This document shows, in pieces, positions 10,088 to 18,149 of a stretch of DNA of 64,000 nucleotides. The DNA comes from Chloroflexota bacterium. GTDB lineage: Bacteria > Chloroflexota > Anaerolineae > Anaerolineales > Villigracilaceae. The position numbers were made by a program, and so were the translations under genes. Numbering within the stretch: position 1 is the first letter of the stretch; each line of letters opens with the position of its first letter. Where the stretch lies: the NCBI GenBank assembly GCA_019873735.1, contig JAIOAQ010000001.1, forward strand, positions 124,001 to 188,000, given 5' to 3'. Under the pieces are notes generated by a model that saw only the letters and a program-made list of their open reading frames with translations, searched no databases and was not told the DNA's origin.

Positions 10088-11091
10088 CGGGCGGCCTCCG
10101 GGGCAGAGGGGCGCTCCGGCAGGCGCACCCAGACGGTCATCCCGGAGGCGCCGCGGTTGCCCCACAGGAAGTAGGGGATGAATTTCAGCGGGCGGCCTTC
10201 GACGGTGCGGGCATGAATGGCGGTGAGGCCGCCCAGCAGGTCGGGTTCGTGGCGCTCGGTCAGCGAGGCCGGGTCGAGGCGCAGGGAGAAGAGGTCGAGG
10301 CCGGGGTTGTCGAGGCTTTCGAGACAATAGACCAGCAGCCCGGCAAAGACGACCGAGGACTTGCCCGCCCCCGAAGCGCCCACCACCGCCGTCAGGGGGC
10401 GGCCGGTCACTGCCTGCAGCAGGCGCTCGCTGAAGGCTTCGCGCCCGAAAAACAGGGCGGCATCCTGCTCGCGGAAGTAGTGCAGCCCGCGGTAGGGGTT
10501 GGGCGGCATGGCGCGCTCGGCCAGCATGGGCAGGGTTTGCAAAAGCGCGCTCACCGGGACGCAAAAGGCGGCTTTGACCTGCGGCGAACGCTCTGCCGCC
10601 ACGACCATGCCCACCACGCCTTCCAAGCGTTCGTCCCACACGGGCCCGCCGCTGAAGCCGGGCTGGACGGCGAAGCCGGTCTCTTTGGTGTCCTCGATGT
10701 GCAGCCAGCCTTCGGCGGTACGGTCACGCAGCACACCGCTCGCCCACACCCCGCCATCGTATCCCGCCGGGCAGCCAAAGGCGCGGAAGGGGTGCCCCCA
10801 CAGGTCGGCGCTCTGCACCAGGCGGACGGGAGCCACACCGCGCGGCAGCGAACGCGGCTCGATAGCAGCGATGTCTGCCGCATCTTCCCGGATCAAAACG
10901 CGCCCGGAGCAGTGCTCGGCGGGCGCGAGGAGGGGGAAGTCGAAGGTCACTTCGGTGGAGTCTCCCACGGCTTGTTCGATCACATGCGCGCAGGTGACGA
11001 TAACCTGCGGGGCGGCCAGGAAGCCGACGCCGACGGGTTTGCCGGCGCCGTTCAGAATGCGCACCAAACTGTTGTGCAGGGCGTGGGTCAT
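10084..11091 (-). CDS. chimeric ORF: trypsin-like serine protease + start of an nSTAND NTPase (ends just after Walker A), fused in frame to the C-terminal tail of a GH127 (DUF1680) glycosidase
   Basis: Trypsin-like H/D/S motifs (VTCAHV, DIAAIE, PGFSGGPVWD); NPYRGLHYFREQDAALFFGRE...LTAVVGASGAGKSSVVFAG; then LVYCLESLDNPGLDLFSLRLDP...LKFIPYFLWGNRGASGMTVWVRLP, a GH127-like ending. Confidence 0.75.
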   Translation of the reverse strand: MTHALHNSLVRILNGAGKPVGVGFLAAPQVIVTCAHVIEQAVGDSTEVTFDFPLLAPAEHCSGRVLIREDAADIAAIEPRSLPRGVAPVRLVQSADLWGHPFRAFGCPAGYDGGVWASGVLRDRTAEGWLHIEDTKETGFAVQPGFSGGPVWDERLEGVVGMVVAAERSPQVKAAFCVPVSALLQTLPMLAERAMPPNPYRGLHYFREQDAALFFGREAFSERLLQAVTGRPLTAVVGASGAGKSSVVFAGLLVYCLESLDNPGLDLFSLRLDPASLTERHEPDLLGGLTAIHARTVEGRPLKFIPYFLWGNRGASGMTVWVRLPERPSAPEAAR

Positions 11092-11120
11092 GCAGCCCCT
11101 CTGTAAATGAAGTCTGGTTT

Positions 11121-11150
11121 ATTTTACGCCATTCTTTCTTGCTCTGTAAA
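11121..11150 (-). promoter_or_regulatory. sigma70-like promoter upstream of the trypsin-nSTAND chimera
   Basis: Minus strand TTTACA-N18-TAAAAT, 30-59 bp upstream of ATG 11091. Confidence 0.5.
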
Positions 11151-11152
11151 GT

Positions 11153-11186
11153 TAAAAAACGCCCTGAAGGTTTGTGAACCTTCGGG
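11153..11186 (-). terminator. rho-independent terminator after the gatZ-like gene
   Basis: Minus-strand hairpin CCCGAAGGTT-CACA-AACCTTCAGG followed by GCGTTTTTT. Confidence 0.75.
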
Positions 11187-11231
11187 ACGGTTGTGGGACA
11201 GATCTTTGACCTGTCCGTTGCAGGACAAGTC

Positions 11232-12488
11232 CTACTGCACTGCCACCAAATACCCTTCCAGGCACGCTGTGACGTGCGCCATGATCAGGGCGCACGGCTG
11301 AGCGGATAATCGGCCGGCCCGCACCTGTTCATATTCCTGCGGCAGGTACTGGCTGAGCAGGGAGAGCGGCGGCGGGGTCTGCTCTAGGTTGCGCAGCAGG
11401 CGCTCAAAGGCTGCCTGCACCGCCGGAACGTTCCAGTAATAGCGGATGCGGTCGCTGAAACTGTAGGCGCGGGCAAATTTCTGGTGCTCTGGGCTGCCGC
11501 CGTAGTGCTTTTGCCAGTGTACCGGGTTGGCGAGCATGGCTTCTTCCAGGGTCTCGCGCATGCGAGAGGCGGGCGAGATTTTGAGGGCTTCCTCTATCTC
11601 TGCCAGGGCAAAGACGGCCTCGCGCAGGGCAAAGGTGAGCGCCGGGCCGACTTTGAGGATGGCGAAATGGTCCTGCACCAGGGCGCGCAGGGCGGCGGGG
11701 GTTTGATAATCGGTAGAGTGGGCTTCATAAACGATTCCCGGCACGGTTTCGATGAAGCGGGAGAGGGGCGCGGCGGCAGCGCGGTCGTAGTCGTGGATGG
11801 CCGCATCGCCAAATTCGACGCCGGGCTGCACCACCAGGGCGCGCACCCGCTCCCAAGCGGTGTGCAGACCGCGCGCCTGAAAGGCCTGGCGCGCCGCTTC
11901 CAGCGTTTGGGCGGCGGATTCGGGCGTGGTGACGGCGGGATGGGCCTCTCCAGCCCTGGCTCCGCCCGCCGCCGGCACCTCCGAGCCGATGACGTAGCGC
12001 AGGCTGCCGTTTGAGGCTTCTTGCTCGGCCGCTTCGGCCAGTTCTGCCGTGCGCCGGGCGATTTTCTCCAGGCTCAAATGCTCTTCCCCGCCGAGCGGCA
12101 TGGAACAATCCAGATGAATTTTTGTGTAACCTGCTTGAACGAAAGCGCGCACCAGGCCGGCGGCTTTGTGCATGGCGCTTTCGGCGGGTTCGTTTGCCCA
12201 GGGCAGCGGGCCGAGATGATCGCCGCCCAGCAGGAGCCGCTCAGGGGGTAAGCCCACCCGCCCGGCGGCCTCCCGCACAAAGCGGGCGAAATCGGCGGGG
12301 GTCTGGCCGGTGTAGCCGCCGAACTGATTGACCTGGTTGCAGGTGGCTTCGATGAGGACGGGGCGGTTGTGCGTCAATCCGTGACGCAAGGCGGCCTCGA
12401 TGACCAGCGGATGGGCCGAGCAGACCGAGGTCAGGCCAAGGGGCAGGCCGTAGTGATGGGAGGCAGCGAGGAAGTCTAGAAAGTTCAT
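11232..12488 (-). CDS. GatZ/KbaZ-like protein (D-tagatose-bisphosphate aldolase non-catalytic-subunit family)
   Basis: GLPLGLTSVCSAHPLVIEAALRHGLTHNRPVLIEATCNQVNQFGGYTGQTPADF ... LLGGDHLGPLPW ... KIHLDCSM; no GatY-type class II aldolase found nearby. Confidence 0.85.
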   Translation of the reverse strand: MNFLDFLAASHHYGLPLGLTSVCSAHPLVIEAALRHGLTHNRPVLIEATCNQVNQFGGYTGQTPADFARFVREAAGRVGLPPERLLLGGDHLGPLPWANEPAESAMHKAAGLVRAFVQAGYTKIHLDCSMPLGGEEHLSLEKIARRTAELAEAAEQEASNGSLRYVIGSEVPAAGGARAGEAHPAVTTPESAAQTLEAARQAFQARGLHTAWERVRALVVQPGVEFGDAAIHDYDRAAAAPLSRFIETVPGIVYEAHSTDYQTPAALRALVQDHFAILKVGPALTFALREAVFALAEIEEALKISPASRMRETLEEAMLANPVHWQKHYGGSPEHQKFARAYSFSDRIRYYWNVPAVQAAFERLLRNLEQTPPPLSLLSQYLPQEYEQVRAGRLSAQPCALIMAHVTACLEGYLVAVQ

Positions 12489-12539
12489 GGGAGAGAGGGA
12501 AGAGGAAAGAGAAGAGAGGAGAGAGGAGAGAGAAACGTA

Positions 12540-13454
12540 TTAGAGGTAGGCGAGGGCTTGAGCGAGGGCGGGCTGCGCGGCTGTGCCGCCCGGGGCTTGC
12601 GTGGAGAGCGCCCCGCACACGCACGCCAGCCGCAGGGATTTCTCCAGCGTCCACCCGTTGAGGTAGCCGTAGATGAAACCGGCGTCGAAACTATCGCCCG
12701 CGCCGACCGTATCCACGACTTGTACAGGAATACTTTGCACGCGGACTTTGCGCCCTTTGGAGACTCCCAACGCCCCCTCCTTTCCCAGTTTAATCGCTGC
12801 CGTTTCCACCCTGACCCCGAGCCTGTTGGCTGCTTCTTCGACAGTTTCCGCCGCTGTGAGCGACCTGGCTTCCACTTCGTTGGGGAGGAAAACGTTTGTA
12901 AGAGGAAGCAGGTCAAAGACCCCGCTCCAGGTTTCGGACGGGTCGTAGTTGGTGTCGAGGGAGGTGGTGAGGCCGAGGGAACGGGCGCGCTCGAAGAGGC
13001 GGGGCAGGCCGGGGCGCAGAGCATCTTGCAAAAAGTATGAGGCGACGTGCAGGTGGCGCGCCTGGCGGAGCAAAGCATCGGGGATGTCTTCGGCGGATAG
13101 CGCGGAAATCAGGCCCGGGTGAGTCAGAATCGCCCGGTCAACGCCGCGGTTGAGAATCACGCTCAGGCCGGTCACCCCGTCCGGGACCTGAATCACGTTT
13201 TCCACATTCACGCCGCGCTTTTGCATCTCTTCGAGCATAAAGCGGCCAAACACGTCAGCGCCGCACTTGCCGATGAAGGCCGCCTTCAGGCCCAGCCGCG
13301 CCGCGCCGCAGGCAAAGATGACCGAGGATGAGCCGATGGTGAGAACGGCTGAGTCAACCAGTTTTTCAACCTGGCCGAAGGCAGGTTCGACATCGCCGGA
13401 GAGAATCAGGTCGGGGTTGATTTCGCCGGCAACGAGGAGATCGTAGGGTTTCAT
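12540..13454 (-). CDS. PfkB-family carbohydrate kinase
   Basis: [59 protein letters not shown] (PfkB DTxGAGD). Start [15 protein letters not shown] at 13463 is an alternative. Confidence 0.9.
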   Translation of the reverse strand: MKPYDLLVAGEINPDLILSGDVEPAFGQVEKLVDSAVLTIGSSSVIFACGAARLGLKAAFIGKCGADVFGRFMLEEMQKRGVNVENVIQVPDGVTGLSVILNRGVDRAILTHPGLISALSAEDIPDALLRQARHLHVASYFLQDALRPGLPRLFERARSLGLTTSLDTNYDPSETWSGVFDLLPLTNVFLPNEVEARSLTAAETVEEAANRLGVRVETAAIKLGKEGALGVSKGRKVRVQSIPVQVVDTVGAGDSFDAGFIYGYLNGWTLEKSLRLACVCGALSTQAPGGTAAQPALAQALAYL

Positions 13455-13479
13455 ACGCAACATAAGGGATAGGCGGGGG

Positions 13480-13521
13480 AGTAAACAGGTAGGCAAGTAA
13501 ACAGGTAGATGAAGTACCTGT
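13480..13521. promoter_or_regulatory. direct repeat plus inverted repeat in the lacD-pfkB intergenic region
   Basis: AGTAAACAGGTAG at 13480-13492 and 13496-13508 (16-bp period), then ACAGGTA-N7-TACCTGT at 13501-13521. Confidence 0.35.
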
Positions 13522-13542
13522 GTACGTGTTTCCCTCTCTACA

Positions 13543-14487
13543 CTAATACGTCCTGTACCAGTCGAAGGGGGCTTCGGCGGTGTAGAAATCGGTGAAGGGC
13601 CTGGCGAGAGCGGCGCAGAGGGCATTCAGGCGGGTAAGCCGCTCGCGGGCAACCGTGCGCAGGAAATCGAGCCGGGCCTGCCCTTCGAGGTGGACGGCCT
13701 CCTGCCAGACGGCGCGGCCAACCGCAATCCCGCTCGCCCCGGCCTGGCAGGCGGCGATGACCTGTTTCAGGTACAGGTCAAAGGAGACGGCGGCGGAGAG
13801 GACAATCCAGGGGACGCGGCTGGCGGCGTTCAGTTCGGCGCAGGCGGCGGGCCAGTCAGTCTCCGGGCCCTCGCCGGAGAGGGGGAATTCGGCTTTGAGC
13901 AGGTCCACGCCGGGGATGGCGGTGAGACGGCGGGCGGTTTCGACCACCACGCGGCGTTTTTCTTCGCCGGAAAGTTTGGCCTCGGTGAGCGAGTAGGAGA
14001 GTGGTTCGAGCATCAGGCCGAGGTCGTATCGGACGCATTCGGCGGCGATTTGGGCGGTGAAGGCTTCGGCTTCGGCGGCGGCGGGCGAATCGGGGTGGTA
14101 GTAGACGAGCAGTTTCACCATGCTCGCGCCCATCCGTTTGGCTTTTTCCACGCTCCAGCCGGGGATGACCTGTCCCTTGCGGGCGGTGGCTTCGCCGGTG
14201 TAGCCGGTGGATTCAACCGCCACGACAAAACCCTTATCGCCGGGAAGTTTTCCGGCGGCGATGGCCTGGGCGGCGGAGACTTCCGGGTCGAGCAGGACGG
14301 AGGTGGCATAGGCGGCCAGTTCGGCGGTCACCTCCAGTTTGAAGCGGCTGAGTTCGGCATCGTCCTGAAAGCGCGGGTTGGCTTTGCGCAAGTTCTGGCG
14401 ATGGTCGAGGGCCAGGCAGGTGAAGGTGCCGCGCGGCGAGGCGCAGGTTTGCAGTCCGCGCAGTTTGCCGATGGTGAGAGGGTTCAT
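13543..14487 (-). CDS. tagatose-1,6-bisphosphate aldolase, LacD-like
   Basis: MNPLTIGKLRGLQTCASPRGTFTCLALDHRQNLRKA...VVAVESTGYTG...MGASMVKLLVYYHPDS...LMLEPLSYSL...VDLLKAEFPLSG...SGIAVGRAVWQEAV. Confidence 0.85.
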   Translation of the reverse strand: MNPLTIGKLRGLQTCASPRGTFTCLALDHRQNLRKANPRFQDDAELSRFKLEVTAELAAYATSVLLDPEVSAAQAIAAGKLPGDKGFVVAVESTGYTGEATARKGQVIPGWSVEKAKRMGASMVKLLVYYHPDSPAAAEAEAFTAQIAAECVRYDLGLMLEPLSYSLTEAKLSGEEKRRVVVETARRLTAIPGVDLLKAEFPLSGEGPETDWPAACAELNAASRVPWIVLSAAVSFDLYLKQVIAACQAGASGIAVGRAVWQEAVHLEGQARLDFLRTVARERLTRLNALCAALARPFTDFYTAEAPFDWYRTY

Positions 14488-14607
14488 GAGGTTTTTCTCC
14501 AGGAATTGGTTAATTTGCAAAATGTTGATGGTCAGATTAAGCCTTATCAGGTGCGTCAGTTTATGGATTTGGTTGAACGGTATAATCTGAAGTTGGAGGA
14601 CCGATGA
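14483..14607 (+). pseudogene. 3' remnant of a HicA-type toxin gene
   Basis: Frame ending in the TGA that overlaps the hicB ATG (ATGA) reads ...VHEVFLQELVNLQNVDGQIKPYQVRQFMDLVERYNLKLEDR*, like the C-terminal part of HicA proteins (NLQ..G..KPYQV(R/K)Q); the N-terminal half is absent. Confidence 0.55.
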
Positions 14608-14834
14608 AAGATTATCATATCAACATTTTCTATAGCGATGAGGATGGCGGCTATATTGCCGATATTCCAGACCTGGCGCATTGCTCGGCATTTGGCAATA
14701 CACCCGAGGAAGCCCTGGCGCAAGCCTTGATTGCCAAAAACGCCTGGCTGGAGGCCGCTAAAGCAGAGGGCAAGCCAATTCCTCGTCCAAAATACCGTCC
14801 AGTGATTTACCAACTGGCAGCGGCGGCAGGATAA
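14604..14834 (+). CDS. HicB-family antitoxin
   Basis: MKDYHINIFYSDEDGGYIADIPDLAHCSAFGNTPEEALAQALIAKNAWLEAAKAEGKPIPRPKY. Confidence 0.9.
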   Translation: MKDYHINIFYSDEDGGYIADIPDLAHCSAFGNTPEEALAQALIAKNAWLEAAKAEGKPIPRPKYRPVIYQLAAAAG

Positions 14835-14850
14835 ATGCCTGTTTGGGAGT

Positions 14851-14971
14851 AACTGCCTGCCCGCCCTCACCCCCAGCCCCTCTCCCGGGGGGGAGAGGGG
14901 AGAAAGGGGAGAAAATCGAATCTCCGTTTCCCTCTCCCTTTGGGAGAGGGTTAGGGTGAGGGCAGGCGGTT
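14851..14971. repeat. G/C-tract inverted repeat, copy 1
   Basis: AACTGCCTGCCCGCCCTCACCCCCAGCCCCTCTCCC ... GGGAGAGGGTTAGGGTGAGGGCAGGCGGTT; related copy at 42460-42566. Confidence 0.75.
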
Positions 14972-15791
14972 ATTCGCAGGTTTGCAGCCAGGCGTCGAGG
15001 TCACGGCGTTTGATGATGGTGCTGAAGCCCAACGTTTTGGATTGGCGGCAAAAGGCTTGGAAGTCGCCGGGCAGGTCGGTGTATTCGGCGGCGAAAACGG
15101 CTTTGTTGGCGGTGATGTATGGCCGCATGTCCTCGGCCCAGCCGTAGTAGAAAGCATCCTCGATGATGGCAAAGTCAAAAATGTCCACCAGGTCGGCCAC
15201 CATGTCGGGGACGTTTTTCTGGCCGATGGCCAGGCCGCGCTTGTGGGCTTCTTCGGCCAGCCAGATGGCATATTGCAACTGGTCGTTGTAGGTCAGCGGG
15301 AAGCCGGTGTCGTTGGTGTAGATTTCCATGTTGTCCGGCTCCACCCCGTCGAAGCCTTTGGCGGCGCACCGGTCGAGGCGGGCGAGCATGATGGGGGCAA
15401 GCAGGTCAATGCGGCGGATGTCGAGCCATTTTTCGCCGCTCCAGCCTTCGTAGTCTTTGCCCAAGACTTCGGGAGGAAATTGACCGGCATCTGAACGCCA
15501 GTTTTCATACGAGCCGACGCTGATGTAGCAGATGACTTTGGTGCCGCGGCTGTGATAGTAATCAACCACCGAGCGGTCCACGTCCAGGTCAACGTCAATG
15601 ACATCGGTTTGCAGGTCGAGGTTTAGTTTGCCGGTCAACTGCCACTGCCAGGTGAGGCCGGGGGCGGGACGCCACCAACCGGCAGCAGAAGTCATGGATG
15701 GGACAGGAGTAGGTGGCATGGGAGTAGGTTCAGTGTCAAAAGCACAGGAAGCAAGGAAAAGCAATACGATGGTAATCAAAATTCTCATCAT
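14970..15791 (-). CDS. GH114 endo-alpha-1,4-polygalactosaminidase-like lipoprotein
   Basis: Lipobox LLFLASC; WQWQLTGKLN...VDVDLDVDRSVVDYYHSRGTKVICYISVGSYENWR...GFDGVEPDNMEIY. Confidence 0.88.
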   Translation of the reverse strand: MMRILITIVLLFLASCAFDTEPTPMPPTPVPSMTSAAGWWRPAPGLTWQWQLTGKLNLDLQTDVIDVDLDVDRSVVDYYHSRGTKVICYISVGSYENWRSDAGQFPPEVLGKDYEGWSGEKWLDIRRIDLLAPIMLARLDRCAAKGFDGVEPDNMEIYTNDTGFPLTYNDQLQYAIWLAEEAHKRGLAIGQKNVPDMVADLVDIFDFAIIEDAFYYGWAEDMRPYITANKAVFAAEYTDLPGDFQAFCRQSKTLGFSTIIKRRDLDAWLQTCE

Positions 15792-15866
15792 TGCCAGTAA
15801 CGTTTACTGGCTGCCTGCCTTGATGACAGGCAGCCAGTTGTAGTTCAATAAGTGATTCTATTTCCC

Positions 15867-17993
15867 TTAGCGGACTTCATCAGCGCCAAGGTCAATGGTA
15901 ACTCCTTGTACACGAGCCTGGCCATCTATATCATACAAACCAGATTGGGTCAGCGTTTGGCCGACGTTAATGGCCGGTGAGGTGCTTTGTAAATGCAAGT
16001 CGCCGCCGCCCGGATTGACCAACAGAGGGTTGAGCCCGTTCAGGGAGTGAGCATCGTTGCCAGAGCCGGATTGATAGGCCGAGAAGGATGTATACGTTAC
16101 GTTCTTCCACTGCCAGGAAGCGCCATTGAAGAACAGATTGTAATCCACCAGGTTGCCGGTCATCACCGTGCTCCAGCTCAGGATATAGGGTTTGCCGCTC
16201 CCGGCGTAGAAGATATTGTTCTTGATGATGTTGTTTCGGGTGTCATATTGAACGTACAATTCGGCGCCCCAGGCATCGCTGAGTCGGGCATTGTTATAGA
16301 GCGTATTGTTGACAATCACGCAATTCTCGGTGGAACCGCGGTTGGTATCGTAGCCACCCATGGAAATGCCCGCATCAGTATTTTCATAGATGAAATTGTT
16401 CCGGATGGTGACATTGCTGGTGGCTTTTCCTTTGTGTTCACTGGCAATTTCGACACCGATATTGCAGTTGTGAGCCTTGTTGTGCTCGATGGTAATGTCC
16501 CGCCCGCCATCCACGTACACACAGCCCGCCGAGCGCTCGTTCCCATACGCCACATTGCCGGCCGAGGTGATATTATACACATCGTTGTAGGCAATCAGGC
16601 CGTTACGCGCTTGGTCATTCGAGGGAGCCGTTCCCTCAAAGCCAATCGCATCAATGCCAATGTTGTTGACATCATGGATGACGTTGTTTGTGACCTGCCA
16701 GCCATCCACATTGCCGTTGATGACCAGCGCTTCAGAGGAACCCAATTTCAGGCTGTAGAGGGTATTGCCGTCAATAACGACATCGTGAATGGCGCTGGAG
16801 CCAGAAGTCCCATGAACGGCAATCCCATGCGCGTCGGTGCCGATTTTGGCTGTGCCGTTATGTTCAATGTGGTGAATCGCGTTGTTACGGATTCCAATAT
16901 GATGCGCCGTCCCGGTAATGCGAACTCCAATAGGGACGAGATTCTTGGTGGAAGTCTTGTAATTGCGCACCTCAAAGCCCTTGACGATGATGTAGGCCCT
17001 GTCCTTGATGTAGAGCATACCGTTATCCTCTGCCGGGACGGTGAGCCCTGTGCCATCCAGGATAGCGGTCTCGCCAGGATAACTCTGGAAGGTTATGTAA
17101 GCGTCGGCTGTACCTGAAACATTGATGGTGACGCGCTCGTTGTAGGCACCTGCGCGCACGCAGACGATGTCACCAGGTTGAGCACTGTTGGCGGCTTTCT
17201 GAATCGTCTTCCAGGGAGCGTTGATGGTGCCATCATTATTGTCATTGCCACCGGTAGCCACAAAGCGCGAGCATGTTCCGGGCTGAGAGGTAGGAGTAGT
17301 GGTAGGCGGCACCGATGTATTGGTGGGAGTGGGCGGTACCGGCGTGTTGGTAGCGGTGGGCGGTACCGATGTCTTGGTAGGAGTGGGCGGCACCGGCGTG
17401 TTGGTAGCGGTAGGCGGTACCAATGTGTTGGTGGGAGTAGGCGGTATGGATGTGTTGGTGGGGGTGGCCGTTGCTCCGCCCTCATTATAGGTAACCGTTA
17501 CTGCCTCATAATCGAGGTCGCAGTTATCCTTGGCATTGTTCGATAGCAGTCGGATGCGAATTTCACGCGTATCGCTTTTTACGTAATTTGCCAGTGTACC
17601 TGTGGCCTCAAAAGTAAGAACTGTCCATTGCCAGTCGGCGGCCGCAGCATTGTCTCCAAGAGTTGCCCAGGACGAGTTGCTCCAATTATAAATCCCCCAG
17701 GTCCAGGTCTGGTAACTCTTGAGCGGACCCTTGTAATTCACAGTGATCTGGATAGCCGTGATGCTCTGCCGATCAATTTCGGAAGGTAAATAGTAGCGGC
17801 GGTAACCAGCATACTTGCTGCTCCCTGGCGTTGTGAATTCGACGTATTTGTTCCAATCATCCTGGGTGCCACTTTGGTCTTGCACATGCAAGTTTGTGAC
17901 CGGCTGGCCACCATCGCCACCAGATGTGGTCACATAAGATGATGGCAGCAGGGTGGTGGCGGTTGCGGCCTGCACTGGATGATCGGTCAGCAA
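15867..17993 (-). CDS. right-handed beta-helix repeat protein with N-terminal module and Pro/Thr-rich linker; no ATG in frame at the 5' end
   Basis: DUF1565-like FVATGGNDNNDGTINAPWKTIQKAANSAQPGDIVCVRAGAYNE; beta-helix rungs; linker PPTPTNTLVPPTATNTPVPPTPTKTSVPP; track start is TTG. Confidence 0.75.
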   Translation of the reverse strand: MLTDHPVQAATATTLLPSSYVTTSGGDGGQPVTNLHVQDQSGTQDDWNKYVEFTTPGSSKYAGYRRYYLPSEIDRQSITAIQITVNYKGPLKSYQTWTWGIYNWSNSSWATLGDNAAAADWQWTVLTFEATGTLANYVKSDTREIRIRLLSNNAKDNCDLDYEAVTVTYNEGGATATPTNTSIPPTPTNTLVPPTATNTPVPPTPTKTSVPPTATNTPVPPTPTNTSVPPTTTPTSQPGTCSRFVATGGNDNNDGTINAPWKTIQKAANSAQPGDIVCVRAGAYNERVTINVSGTADAYITFQSYPGETAILDGTGLTVPAEDNGMLYIKDRAYIIVKGFEVRNYKTSTKNLVPIGVRITGTAHHIGIRNNAIHHIEHNGTAKIGTDAHGIAVHGTSGSSAIHDVVIDGNTLYSLKLGSSEALVINGNVDGWQVTNNVIHDVNNIGIDAIGFEGTAPSNDQARNGLIAYNDVYNITSAGNVAYGNERSAGCVYVDGGRDITIEHNKAHNCNIGVEIASEHKGKATSNVTIRNNFIYENTDAGISMGGYDTNRGSTENCVIVNNTLYNNARLSDAWGAELYVQYDTRNNIIKNNIFYAGSGKPYILSWSTVMTGNLVDYNLFFNGASWQWKNVTYTSFSAYQSGSGNDAHSLNGLNPLLVNPGGGDLHLQSTSPAINVGQTLTQSGLYDIDGQARVQGVTIDLGADEVR

Positions 17994-18149
17994 GGTGGAG
18001 CATAGCAGGGCAGGGAAGCGGTCTTTAAGTTATGCGCCCCGCCACGCGCCTCACAAAGCGTTTGTCTGGTTGTGTTGTGATCTTACATAAAGCCACCTCC
18101 GCATTTCTCAGGATAGAACGAATGATAGGGAAAACGATCCACGCTAAAA

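Noticed and set aside
8291-10174. 627-aa + strand ORF
   Set aside because: Antisense to the GH2 gene; Gly/Ala/Val-rich translation typical of reverse-frame artefacts.
10088-10639. N-terminal extension of the 785-aa ORF upstream of MTAPLRTP
   Set aside because: Frame-shifted reading of the trypsin-nSTAND/GH127 chimera; the GH2 protein starts at 10087.
13690-14607. 305-aa + strand ORF as a full gene
   Set aside because: Mostly antisense to lacD; only the last roughly 40 codons look like real (HicA) coding sequence, reported separately.
17178-17546. Gly/Val-rich repeat ORFs (MVGGTDVLVGVGGTGVLV...) on the + strand
   Set aside because: Antisense of the Pro/Thr linker of the beta-helix protein.
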